Shown one piece after another: positions 20,348-29,529 of a stretch of 64,000 bases of DNA (position 1 is its first letter; every line of letters starts with the position of its first letter). This DNA is from Chlorobiaceae bacterium. Lineage in GTDB: Bacteria > Bacteroidota > Chlorobiia > Chlorobiales > Chlorobiaceae. The translations under genes were made by a program, and so were the position numbers. The notes under the pieces were generated by a model. It searched no databases, was not told the origin of the DNA, and worked only from the letters and a program-made list of their open reading frames with translations. Location: positions 1 through 64,000 of the forward strand of contig JAAXWQ010000001.1 of NCBI GenBank assembly GCA_013335115.1, written 5' to 3'.

Positions 20348-20388
20348 CCGAGAAAATCGACAACCACAAACAGGAATACAGTCCCGAA

Positions 20389-20934
20389 ATGAACTTCACT
20401 GAAACTCCGCTCAAAGGCGCTTATCTCATCGATATCCGCAAAATGGAGGACGATCGCGGCTTCTTCGGCCGTTCGTGGTGCGCCAACGAAATGGAGGCCC
20501 ACGGGCTCAACGCCCGGGTCTGCCAGGCCAATACCTCCCGCAGCATGCACAAGGGAACACTACGGGGGATGCACTACCAGAAGCCTCCGTACCAGGAGAC
20601 GAAACTGATCCGGTGTACCAGCGGCAGCATCTACGATGTCATCATCGACCTGAGGGTTGGCTCTGCGACTTACCAGAAGTGGTTCGGGATCGAATTGTCC
20701 CGGAAAAACTACCGGATGCTGTATGTGCCCGAGGGCTTCGCCCATGGATTCATCACGCTGGAGGACGACTGCGAGGTGACCTATCTGGTCACCGAGTTCT
20801 ATGCCCCGGGTGCCGAAGCCGGCATACGGTGGAACGATCCCGCATTCGGCATCTCCTGGCCGCTCGAACCCGTGTCGATGTCGGAGAAGGACCGCATGCA
20901 TCCTGATTACAACATCCAGACAGTATCCGCATGA
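20389..20934 (+). CDS. rfbC: dTDP-4-dehydrorhamnose 3,5-epimerase family (RfbC-like)
   Basis: The 181-residue cupin has the RfbC family signatures RGMHYQ (catalytic His) and VPEGFAHGF, with DLRVGS between them. RfbC epimerises C3 and C5 of 4-keto-6-deoxy sugars. No RmlA/B/D set is present, so the substrate is more likely the CDP-linked sugar of this cluster. The ATG at 20389 gives the normal RfbC N-terminus (MNFTETPLKGA); the longer frame overlaps the previous gene. Its stop overlaps the next start by 4 bp. Confidence 0.88.
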   Translation: MNFTETPLKGAYLIDIRKMEDDRGFFGRSWCANEMEAHGLNARVCQANTSRSMHKGTLRGMHYQKPPYQETKLIRCTSGSIYDVIIDLRVGSATYQKWFGIELSRKNYRMLYVPEGFAHGFITLEDDCEVTYLVTEFYAPGAEAGIRWNDPAFGISWPLEPVSMSEKDRMHPDYNIQTVSA

Positions 20935-22226
20935 TGATCATCGACACGGCCCTCAGGAAGAGGGAGGAAGCCGGGAACCCGATAAATGTCGGCATGATCG
21001 GAGCAGGGTTCATGGGCAGGGGCATTGCGCTGCAGATCATGAACTCCGTCCCCGGCATGCGACTCGTCGCCATCGCGAACCATCACCTCGCCGGGGCTGA
21101 ACGTGCCTACCGCGAGGCCGGGCTCGATGATGCCCGCACGGTCGGGAGCATTTCGGAACTTCAGGACAACATCGCGGCGGGAAGGTGCTCGGTGACCGAA
21201 AACGCCGAGTTGCTCTGCGATGCCGACGGCATCGACGCCATCATCGAGGTCACGGGCACCATCGAGTATGCAGCCAGGCTGGTCTTGCGGGCGATACAGA
21301 ACGCCAAGCATGTGATCCTGATGAACGCGGAACTCGACGGCACCGTCGGCCCCATCCTCAAGGTGTATGCCGACAAGGCGGGAGTCGTGCTTACCGCCGC
21401 GGATGGCGATCAGCCTGGAGTAGAAGGAAATCTCTTCCGCTTCGTGCGCTCCATCGGCGTAAAGCCGGTCCTGTGCGGCAACATCAAGGGGCTTCACGAC
21501 CCCTACAGGAACCCGACGACCCAGGAGGGATTTGCGAAGAAATGGGGGCAAAAGCCATCCATGGTAACCTCCTTTGCCGACGGGACCAAGATCTCCTTCG
21601 AGCAGGCGATCGTGGCCAACGCCACGGGCATGGGAGCGGGAAAACGGGGCATGTTCGGCCCAACGGTTGAGCCTGGCACTCCGTTGATGAAGGCCGCCGG
21701 CAGCCTCTATCCGCTCGAAGCCCTCCTGGACGGGGACGGCATCGTCGATTACGTCGTCGGCGCCGAGCCGGGACCTGGCGTCTTCGTGCTCGGAACGCAC
21801 GACCATCCGCTCCAAAAGCATTACCTGAACCTGTACAAACTCGGGGAAGGGCCACTGTACCTGTTCTACACGCCGTACCATCTCTGTCATTTCGAGGCCC
21901 CCCTGACCGTGGCCCGGGCAGTCCTGTTCAACGATGCCGCACTGACGCCGCTGGGCGCGCCAAGGGTCGAGGTAGTCGCCGCGGCGAAAACCGGTCTCAA
22001 GGCAGGCTGCATGCTTGACGGCATCGGGCAGTACATGACCTACGGGCTCTGTGAGAATTATCATACGGCAAGGCACGAACGCCTGCTACCGATAGGCATA
22101 GCAGAAGGATGCGTGCTGAAAAGGGATATCGCCAGGGACGAGTGCATCACCCGTGAAGATGTCGAACTGCCGGCAGGGCGCCTCTGTGACCGGCTGCGGC
22201 AGGAGCAGGAGGCCTTTTTCTCCTGA
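20931..22226 (+). CDS. SAF-domain NAD(P)-dependent oxidoreductase (homoserine dehydrogenase-like)
   Basis: The 431-residue product has a Rossmann fold (VGMIGAGFMGRG, about 20-31) and a middle region resembling homoserine dehydrogenase-like DRL proteins (ITAADGDQPG type). It ends in a SAF domain (about 355-425, LPIGIAEGCVLKRDI). Such proteins recur next to rfbF/rfbC-type sugar genes. Their chemistry is unsettled, and a reduction or chain modification on a CDP-sugar is plausible. It is translationally coupled to the RfbC-like gene (ATGA). Confidence 0.75.
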   Translation: MMIIDTALRKREEAGNPINVGMIGAGFMGRGIALQIMNSVPGMRLVAIANHHLAGAERAYREAGLDDARTVGSISELQDNIAAGRCSVTENAELLCDADGIDAIIEVTGTIEYAARLVLRAIQNAKHVILMNAELDGTVGPILKVYADKAGVVLTAADGDQPGVEGNLFRFVRSIGVKPVLCGNIKGLHDPYRNPTTQEGFAKKWGQKPSMVTSFADGTKISFEQAIVANATGMGAGKRGMFGPTVEPGTPLMKAAGSLYPLEALLDGDGIVDYVVGAEPGPGVFVLGTHDHPLQKHYLNLYKLGEGPLYLFYTPYHLCHFEAPLTVARAVLFNDAALTPLGAPRVEVVAAAKTGLKAGCMLDGIGQYMTYGLCENYHTARHERLLPIGIAEGCVLKRDIARDECITREDVELPAGRLCDRLRQEQEAFFS

Positions 22227-22370
22227 ACAGGAACGGCTATCCGGGCATCCTGACAGACATCGCGCGACACCTTGCCGTCGCAGAAAAGTCCGCACGATGC
22301 CTCAGGTACGTTATGGATCCGCCAACATGATGGACACTTTTAACCGCCGGAGCCATACATCCAGGCGGGC

Positions 22371-24407
22371 ATGAACAACAAGCGCGACCATATGACCTAC
22401 CGAAAAGATATCGATGGCCTGCGTGCCGTGGCGGTATTGGCGGTGGTCTTGTATCACGCAGGCATACCCGGGTTTTCAGGTGGTTATGTCGGTGTTGATG
22501 TGTTTTTCGTCATTTCAGGCTTCCTGATCACCTCGATCATCCTGAAGGACATCCATGCCAGCAGGTTTTCTGTCGCCTTGTTTTATGAACGGCGAATCAG
22601 AAGGATATTTCCGGCACTTTTTCCCGTGATATTCTGCTCGATGGTTGCCGGAGGTATGCTTTTTTATTCTGATTCCTACCGGGATTTCGGCACCAGCATG
22701 ATGGCAACGACACTGTTCACCTCGAATATTCTTTTCTGGAAAGAGGCGGATTACTTCGCCGCGTCAGCACTGACCAAACCACTGCTCCACACCTGGTCGC
22801 TGTCGGTCGAAGAGCAGTTCTATATTTTTTTCCCGCTGCTGCTTGCCGCAATCCACCGCTTTTTGAAAGGACGCTACCTCCCGGTCATCCTTTCGCTGGC
22901 TGTACTTTCTTTCCTGATCGGGGTCTACAGTACCCAGATGTTCAGGGTTGCCGCATTCTATCTGCTCCCGACGCGGGCATGGGAACTGCTTGCAGGATCG
23001 GTTATCTCGCTCGGCATCATACCGGTACCCAAGAGGATGGCCTGGAAAAACCTCGAATCCATCATCGGTTTCGGGCTGGTACTTTCCGGCATATTCATGT
23101 ACGATGACCTGACCCTTTTTCCCGGTGTGGCCGCACTCGCTCCTGTCGCGGGAACCACGATGATCATTCACAGCGGCATTGATACCGGAGGCTTTCTGCA
23201 TCGGATTTTCAGTTTCCGGCCCATGGTTTTCATCGGCCTGATTTCCTACTCCCTCTACCTGTGGCACTGGCCAATCCTGGTGTTTGTCAAATACACGGTA
23301 TTTCGGGACCTGACCGTCGGAGAGATTGCGTTAATGCTTCTGGCGATATTTATCGCTGCTTCGGCATCGTACCTCTTTGTCGAACAACCGTTCAGAAGGG
23401 GAAAAACATTACCGGCTGACCGAAAGCAACTGTTCGGCTTGGCGCTCCTGATCATGGCCGCAACGACAAGCGCCGGTTTTTTCATTCGTTACCAGAACGG
23501 GATGCCCTATCGTTATCCCGAGGCGGAATTGAAAACGGACAGCATCATCCAGAATATGAGCACCGACCCCCAGTGGCTTAATTTCGATGCGAACATCAGG
23601 GAGATAGAAAAACTGGACAACGGTGGCGTGCCCGCAGTTATTGGAGCCGAAAACACCCCGCGTGTTTTTGTCCTCTGGGGTGATTCCCATGCCAAGTCCC
23701 TGGTCACCGCCCTATCGGAAAGCGCCAGATCGTTCGGGGTGTCCGGATATGATATCGCCATCGGCAATGTCATTCGGCCATTGCTTGGTATGGAGACGAA
23801 CGGTTCGCCTACCGGAACAGAAGCCCGGTTCAACCAGAGCGTCATCGATTTCGTCAAAGCCCACCCGGAAATCAAGGTGGTGATCCTGGCAGGCTACTGG
23901 ACCGCGAATCGACGTTTGAGCGACGTTTCCGGAAAATATCATGGAGCACCATCAACCGAACAGCTGATGGAAACCGGCCTGGTAAGAACGGTCGACGCAT
24001 TGCTGGCACTCGGGCGCCAGGTCGTCCTGGTCAACGACCTACCGATCCTGAAAGACGATCCCCGCCGGTTCCTGTACGTTGCATTCAGGTTTAATCATGA
24101 ACCCGACTTCAGTCCGATCGCACCAAGCTTCGAGGATTATCAGCACACGAACCGGTATTTCCTGACGCTGTTTGATACGCTTGCAATGCGCCCGGGCGTA
24201 AAGGTCGTGCGACTGGAATCAATGCTCTATGACAAGAACCAGCGGCTTATGGTCATGCGACAAGGCGCGTCGCTCTATGTCGACGACGACCATCTGTCGA
24301 CCATAGGATCGAAATACGTCTCGCCGCTCTTCGACCCGGTTTTCAGAGGAATTGCTTTCCCGTCGACAACCCTGCATACGAAAAGAACGTCGAATCTTGA
24401 ACTGTAG
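22371..24407 (+). CDS. OafA/YrhL-type O-acyltransferase with C-terminal SGNH domain
   Basis: This 678-residue inner-membrane protein transfers acetyl or acyl groups to polysaccharide. The N-terminal acyltransferase-3 domain (about 10-365) starts with YRKDIDGLRAVAVLAVVLYH and has about ten membrane segments. The periplasmic SGNH-hydrolase-like domain carries GDSH (Ser439, His440) and a C-terminal DDDHLS with His641, giving a complete Ser-Asp-His set. This architecture is typical of O-antigen and EPS O-acetyltransferases. ATGs at 22371 and 22392 are both possible. Confidence 0.9.
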   Translation: MNNKRDHMTYRKDIDGLRAVAVLAVVLYHAGIPGFSGGYVGVDVFFVISGFLITSIILKDIHASRFSVALFYERRIRRIFPALFPVIFCSMVAGGMLFYSDSYRDFGTSMMATTLFTSNILFWKEADYFAASALTKPLLHTWSLSVEEQFYIFFPLLLAAIHRFLKGRYLPVILSLAVLSFLIGVYSTQMFRVAAFYLLPTRAWELLAGSVISLGIIPVPKRMAWKNLESIIGFGLVLSGIFMYDDLTLFPGVAALAPVAGTTMIIHSGIDTGGFLHRIFSFRPMVFIGLISYSLYLWHWPILVFVKYTVFRDLTVGEIALMLLAIFIAASASYLFVEQPFRRGKTLPADRKQLFGLALLIMAATTSAGFFIRYQNGMPYRYPEAELKTDSIIQNMSTDPQWLNFDANIREIEKLDNGGVPAVIGAENTPRVFVLWGDSHAKSLVTALSESARSFGVSGYDIAIGNVIRPLLGMETNGSPTGTEARFNQSVIDFVKAHPEIKVVILAGYWTANRRLSDVSGKYHGAPSTEQLMETGLVRTVDALLALGRQVVLVNDLPILKDDPRRFLYVAFRFNHEPDFSPIAPSFEDYQHTNRYFLTLFDTLAMRPGVKVVRLESMLYDKNQRLMVMRQGASLYVDDDHLSTIGSKYVSPLFDPVFRGIAFPSTTLHTKRTSNLEL

Positions 24408-24497
24408 CCCATTGCCAAAGGAACATCAATCCAGTCCGCAGGTAGCCGGCTCATCCCCGGTGGCCATAAGCATACACGAGATAGACTGCACCGCGTC

Positions 24498-25802
24498 ATG
24501 AAGATCCTGATGATAGCTTCTGGAGATTTCTTCTCTTCCTATGGTGGAGGCCAGGTCTATGTAAAGCACCTTGTCGATGAACTCATCGACCGAGGGGTTG
24601 ATATCGCCATCGCCATGCGCCCCTCAGACAACAGCACGGTATCCGGAACCTGTAGGTATCGCGAGGTTCCCGTACACCGCTATCGGCTTGATGGCCGTGA
24701 GGAGGGTTATGAAACACCGGAATCACTGCTTACCTGCATACGGCCGGATGTTGTCCATGTGCATGGGGATAAAGCGGCGTTCGCCCGGGCCTGCCACGTA
24801 GCCGGCATTCCCTGTGTGATCACGGTCCACCATGGCGGTATTATTTGCCCTGCCGGAACCCTGCTGGATCATCGCGACCGCATCTGCAGTGTCACGGCAA
24901 GCTCCCGGAATTGCCTGCCGTGTGTCCTGCATATCATCCGGGGAGGCCTGGCCGCCTGGCCTATCCTTCGACTGATGCCGACGAGGTTCCAGCTCGCCGC
25001 AGGGAAACGACTGCACCGAATGCCGTTCATTCCCTATCTCACCCCGGTCGGGTCCGTCCCTCTCTGGATACGGGAAAAACTGGGGGAATGGGAGGAGATC
25101 AAACGTGATGCGACCCTGCTGGTAGCACCTTCGGAATCAATAGCCGGATATCTGCAGCGAAACGGAGCTGCACCGGAACGGATCAGCGTCGTTCCCCATG
25201 GAATTCCGATTCCAAAGCCGATAGCTCCTGTAAATCCGGTGCGTGACGGTACGCTTCGATTCTATTTCGTGGGGCGGATCTGCCATGTCAAAGGCTTGCA
25301 CCGACTCATCGAGGCTTTTTCAGGAATCGATTCTGATAACGTCGAACTACATGTCATCGGGGAACCCGCCAACAAGTCGGAGCAACGCTACACAGACCGT
25401 TTGAGAAAATCAAGCCGTTCCGATCTCAGGATTATCTGGCATGGCAAGATCGACAACGAGCGCCTTTACGAACAGACCATGGGCTATGACGTCATGGTAC
25501 ATCCCGCAATTTTTCTTGAAGTATTCGGCCTGAACATTGCCGAAGCGCTCGCATCGGGAAAGCCGGTTGTGGCGACCCGTAGCGGCGGGCCGGAAATGCA
25601 GGTCAGGGATGGCGTCAACGGATTTCTGGTCGCACCCAATGACGCCATCGCATTGAGACGGTCCATGGAGCGGTTCGTCAACGAACCTGCGCTCGCCAGG
25701 AGGATGAGCGCTGTTGCGGCCAAGGATGTCATTGCACTGCGGGAACACACAGATACGCTGCTCAGCAGGTTAGGGCAAGCGGCGGGAGGCGATGGCACAT
25801 GA
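24498..25802 (+). CDS. GT4 family glycosyltransferase
   Basis: The 434-residue GT-B enzyme has the N-terminal GGGQVYVKHL loop and a C-terminal Rossmann domain. Its E-x7-E donor motif lies in FLEVFGLNIAEALASG, and the retaining-GT4 KPVVATRSGG follows. It has a Cys-rich insertion (CPAGTLLDHRDRICS ... CLPC), seen in a subset of EPS GT4 enzymes. Its stop overlaps the next start (ATGA). Confidence 0.88.
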   Translation: MKILMIASGDFFSSYGGGQVYVKHLVDELIDRGVDIAIAMRPSDNSTVSGTCRYREVPVHRYRLDGREEGYETPESLLTCIRPDVVHVHGDKAAFARACHVAGIPCVITVHHGGIICPAGTLLDHRDRICSVTASSRNCLPCVLHIIRGGLAAWPILRLMPTRFQLAAGKRLHRMPFIPYLTPVGSVPLWIREKLGEWEEIKRDATLLVAPSESIAGYLQRNGAAPERISVVPHGIPIPKPIAPVNPVRDGTLRFYFVGRICHVKGLHRLIEAFSGIDSDNVELHVIGEPANKSEQRYTDRLRKSSRSDLRIIWHGKIDNERLYEQTMGYDVMVHPAIFLEVFGLNIAEALASGKPVVATRSGGPEMQVRDGVNGFLVAPNDAIALRRSMERFVNEPALARRMSAVAAKDVIALREHTDTLLSRLGQAAGGDGT

Positions 25803-26749
25803 ATACCGCACCGGTGAAGGTTTCCGTCATCATCGTCTCATTCAACACGCGGGAGATTCTCAGGAATTGCCTGCAGTCGATCCGGCGTGCATATTTTGGA
25901 TTCAGTCATGAGATCATTGTCATTGACAACAACTCAATTGACGGCTCTGCCGAGATGGTAAAACATGAGTTCCCTCATGCCATCCTGGTGGAAAATGACC
26001 ACAACAACCTGTTTTCGAAAGCAAACAATCAGGGCGCGGCGATTGCGCAGGGCGAGTATCTGCTTCTGCTGAACAGCGATACACTCGTCGAAAACGGAAA
26101 CATCGAAAAACTGGCCGGGCTTCTTGATACCTCCTCGGGCAACATCGCCTGTGCCGGGCCGGTCGTGCTCAACGAAAACCGCAGCCAGCAAAGCGCGGGA
26201 TATCCATTGCCATCCATACAGGAGCGGATTAGTGCTGTTTTCCATCTGAACAGGCTCCTTCCAAGATTTGCGTCAAGAATCATACTACCGAAGGGAACTC
26301 CAGGGATTTATGATGAGACGCACCGTACCGGCTGGGTTTCGGGATGCTGCATGCTGGTGAGAAGCGATGTCTACAGGATGCTCGGCGGCCTGAACGAGGG
26401 GCTGGAGTTCTATGGCGAAGAGCCTGAATTCTGCATGAGGCTTGAACAGAACGGTTTTGAGACCTGGCTGGTACAGGATGCGTCGATCATACATCTCGGA
26501 GGCCAGTCAAGCGGGCATGAACAGGCATCGTTTCTTCAGGATCCGAACGGCTCGCTCAGGCGTTATGCCGCATTGCAGCAATACACGGTGGGCCTGAGGC
26601 AATCCATCATCATGTCGCGTATCGTCCTGGCTGCAGCATGGCTCAAGTATGCGCTCTCCGGAAACAGGCGCCGGGAGTATTTCAAAACCGCGATATCCCA
26701 TGAACAGGCCGTGATCGCCTATATGAAGAAACTGCTCTCAGGTAAATGA
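25799..26749 (+). CDS. GT2 family glycosyltransferase (rhamnosyltransferase WbbL-like)
   Basis: The 316-residue GT-A enzyme begins VSVIIVSFNTREILRNCL. It has NSDT in place of the classical DxD and FYGEEPEFCMRLEQNGF in the acceptor half, a pattern typical of WbbL-like cytoplasmic rhamnosyltransferases. The sugar cannot be assigned. Both ends overlap neighbours by 4 bp, so it is tightly coupled between two GT4 genes. Confidence 0.87.
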   Translation: MNTAPVKVSVIIVSFNTREILRNCLQSIRRAYFGFSHEIIVIDNNSIDGSAEMVKHEFPHAILVENDHNNLFSKANNQGAAIAQGEYLLLLNSDTLVENGNIEKLAGLLDTSSGNIACAGPVVLNENRSQQSAGYPLPSIQERISAVFHLNRLLPRFASRIILPKGTPGIYDETHRTGWVSGCCMLVRSDVYRMLGGLNEGLEFYGEEPEFCMRLEQNGFETWLVQDASIIHLGGQSSGHEQASFLQDPNGSLRRYAALQQYTVGLRQSIIMSRIVLAAAWLKYALSGNRRREYFKTAISHEQAVIAYMKKLLSGK

Positions 26750-27903
26750 ACCAGGATTGCCAATCGCCAACAGGCCGAGCGGGCAAAAGGCTGCTTATCG
26801 ACTGTAATTCCATGGTAGTGCGGAGAGGTATGCACTACCTGTCTGGTATCGGTCGAAGCACAAGGGAGTTGCTCCATGCCTTGGCGGGCATGGAACAGCT
26901 CCCTTTTGAAATCGTCATGTTCACCCAGCATGTCCGGGGAAGTATTCCCGGGAGGACGCTGCCGTTCCGGCACCTGAATTTCCCCATGCCTGCCGGCACG
27001 AAATTCGATGGGCTGCTCCAGGGGCTACCTGTTCTCGATTTTGCCGTTCGGCATGAGGCGTTGCACATTCCACACAATTATGCCCAGGTGCATAATCCGG
27101 AAAAAACGCTGGTCACCATGCACGACACCCTCTTTTTCAGTTCACCCGAGCAACGTCTCGGGCATGACTTCGCGAAGACGCATTATCCCAGACTGGCCAG
27201 GTCTTGCAAGGCCATCATCACCTGTTCCCGGAGTTCCAAGGACGACATCGTACATTATATGGGAGTTCCCCCTGAAAAGGTAACGGTGGTCCCGTGGGGA
27301 GTCGACCGATCGGTGTTTTTCCCGATAGACAAGCCCGAGGCCAGGAAAGCTGTCCGTGCGTCCACCGGCCAGGAGCGTCCGTTTTTCATTTCGGTTTCCT
27401 GCAGCGATGGACGAAAAAATACGTCGGCGCTCATGCACGCCTACCGTCTCGCTTTGCAGGAACGCATCGACCATGACCTCCTGCTGGTATGGGAACGGCC
27501 TCCCGAGCAGTACCTGCATGAATTCGGACGTGAGATCGCCTCTGGACGGATACGTCTGTTATCGAATGTCGACGACGCGCTACTGGTGCAACTGTACGCT
27601 GCAGCCACGGCGAGCTGGTTTCCGTCCAGATATGAAGGCTTCGGACTGCCGGTACTCGAATCCATGGCTTGCGGAACCCCTGTGGTAACGTGCAGGAACA
27701 GCTCTTTGATCGAAGTAGGCGGTTCCGCCGCACTTTTCGTCGCCCCGGATGACCTGCGGGATATGGCTGACATGATGACCGAATTCGACAAGGGATTCAG
27801 CCGATATGACGAGTTGGTTTCGCGATCGCTGGCCCACGTCTCAACATTCACCTGGGAGCGTACCGCCACCGCTTATGTGGAATTTTACCAGAAAAACATG
27901 TAG
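26746..27903 (+). CDS. GT4 family glycosyltransferase (mannosyltransferase-like)
   Basis: The 385-residue GT-B enzyme has HDTLFFSSPEQRLG and CSRSSKDDIVHYMGV in the central region. The donor-binding motif is PSRYEGFGLPVLESMACG (E-x7-E), followed by TPVVTCRNSS. This matches the WbaZ/MtfB-like branch of GT4, but the sugar is not assignable. It is coupled by ATGA to the upstream GT2, and a 484-bp gap follows. Confidence 0.87.
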   Translation: MNQDCQSPTGRAGKRLLIDCNSMVVRRGMHYLSGIGRSTRELLHALAGMEQLPFEIVMFTQHVRGSIPGRTLPFRHLNFPMPAGTKFDGLLQGLPVLDFAVRHEALHIPHNYAQVHNPEKTLVTMHDTLFFSSPEQRLGHDFAKTHYPRLARSCKAIITCSRSSKDDIVHYMGVPPEKVTVVPWGVDRSVFFPIDKPEARKAVRASTGQERPFFISVSCSDGRKNTSALMHAYRLALQERIDHDLLLVWERPPEQYLHEFGREIASGRIRLLSNVDDALLVQLYAAATASWFPSRYEGFGLPVLESMACGTPVVTCRNSSLIEVGGSAALFVAPDDLRDMADMMTEFDKGFSRYDELVSRSLAHVSTFTWERTATAYVEFYQKNM

Positions 27904-28387
27904 GCCTACCGGCACGAAACCACCGGTCCGACCAGATGAGCAGACCCTGAACAGCCTCTGGCGCCGGATCACCAAGAGCACCGGGACCCACACGTCGTCC
28001 CTGGCGTTATTGTTTTCGTCCTGTCCATGACTGACGGAGTTACACTCCCCTGCCATCCTGCGATGGTTGTCCTGTCCTGCCCCCGCCCACAACCGCTGTC
28101 GTCACTCACTCGCCGACAAAAAACCACACATTCTCCCCGCGCCTCACGGTCTGGCATACCATTTGATGTGTATTTCGTATGGCCGCAAGAAAAAACCTGC
28201 ATTGAGGCGGCCGAACCAGCCGCATCGCATCACAACGGCAAAGCCTTGCAGGTGTTTTTTGGTCCTCAACATCTCAATTAGAGACTCGTTGTGAGAATGG
28301 CTGGAAAACCTGAATCACCCTGCCGCTGGCAACAAGGAAACGGGACAGGCAAGAAGGCTCGATAAACTGCGCAAAACATGAGGCGTC
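27904..28387. other. Gap inside the EPS run, no gene seen
   Basis: None of the short frames across these 484 bp has family character or a ribosome binding site. A weak sigma-54-like match (28152-28167, TGGCATA-CCAT-TTGAT) has no enhancer palindrome and is not accepted. The gap splits the otherwise tightly coupled glycosyltransferase run and may be a deletion scar or hold an internal promoter. Confidence 0.5.
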
Positions 28388-29527
28388 ATGAGAGTGTTGC
28401 TCTCCATACCGTGCATGAATCGTGGCGGCACCGAAATGCAGACCCTGTACCTGGCAAAAGCACTGCGCGAAGCCGGCCATACCGTCGGGATTGTCTGCTG
28501 TTTCGAAATCGACCGCGCGGTGGTCGACGAATTCGCAGGGGCTGGCTGCCGTGTTGAACAGTTGGGGCTCCAGCGCAATATTCCTGCGTTCCGCTTCATC
28601 AGCGTCATGAAATCGTTTTACCAGGCCGAGGATCCCGACGTTCTGCATATCCAGTACATGACGCCCGGGGCGCTTTCGATCCTGGCCGCAAAGCTTGCCG
28701 GAGTGTCCAGGATTTTCGCCACGGTACACCAGCCCTACACCCTCGGGCATGGACACAAGGCACTGCTTTTTCTTAAAGCTTCGGCACATTTCTGCGAACA
28801 TTTCATGGCGGTGTCGAAGGTTGTGGAGGCGTCCTGGTTCGGAAACATCAGCGACTGCCCCCCGAATCATCCTCACGGCCGTCCCCGAATGAAGCACTGC
28901 ACGCTGTACAATACCGTTGACACCGAAAAAGTCGCACAACTGTCGGCACGCCAGGACACCGCCGGGTTCAGGCTCGCCTATGGGCTGCATAACGCCTTCG
29001 TTTTTGGATATGTGGGCAGGCTGAGCCACGAGAAAGGTGTAGACATCCTGTTGGAGGCATTCGGGGCGCTTTCACGGAAAACAGCAGAGGCCGGGCTTCT
29101 TGTTGTCGGCGATGGAACCGAACGCGCAACGATCGAAGAGCGGTTCGGCTCGGAAATCTGGTGGAATCGGGTAGCGTTTGCCGGATCCCAGACATGGGAA
29201 TCGGCTATGCGTCACCTGTCGGTCATGGATGCGGTCGTCGTGCCATCCCGTTTCGAAGGCTTCGGGCTCAGCGCCGTCGAGGCCATGGCGGCATCCAAGG
29301 CCGTTGTTGCTTCTGATACCGGCGGACTGTCGGAAATAATAGAACACGGCGTCAACGGGTTGCTTTTCGCCAACGGTGATGTCGACGAACTGGCAGGAGT
29401 GATGGAGTCCCTGATTCGAGACAGGGACCTGACCTCCAGCCTGGCCCGTAACGCCAGGCTAAGGGCGATGGATTTCGATGTGCGCGTATTCAACGGGATA
29501 GTTCAAAATCTTTACCAGCACCATTGA
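28388..29527 (+). CDS. GT4 family glycosyltransferase
   Basis: The 379-residue GT-B enzyme has the N-terminal MNRGGTEMQTLYLAKAL loop, GYVGRLSHEKGVDILLEAF and the donor motif PSRFEGFGLSAVEAMAAS. The Arg/Lys and E-x7-E residues of retaining GT4 enzymes are present. It begins the second half of the plus-strand EPS run, 2 bp before the polymerase gene. Confidence 0.88.
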   Translation: MRVLLSIPCMNRGGTEMQTLYLAKALREAGHTVGIVCCFEIDRAVVDEFAGAGCRVEQLGLQRNIPAFRFISVMKSFYQAEDPDVLHIQYMTPGALSILAAKLAGVSRIFATVHQPYTLGHGHKALLFLKASAHFCEHFMAVSKVVEASWFGNISDCPPNHPHGRPRMKHCTLYNTVDTEKVAQLSARQDTAGFRLAYGLHNAFVFGYVGRLSHEKGVDILLEAFGALSRKTAEAGLLVVGDGTERATIEERFGSEIWWNRVAFAGSQTWESAMRHLSVMDAVVVPSRFEGFGLSAVEAMAASKAVVASDTGGLSEIIEHGVNGLLFANGDVDELAGVMESLIRDRDLTSSLARNARLRAMDFDVRVFNGIVQNLYQHH

Positions 29528-29529
29528 CC

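Noticed and set aside
28152-28167. Sigma-54-like word TGGCATA-CCAT-TTGAT
   Set aside because: The -12 half is poor and no TCTCA-N3-TGAGA palindrome lies upstream.
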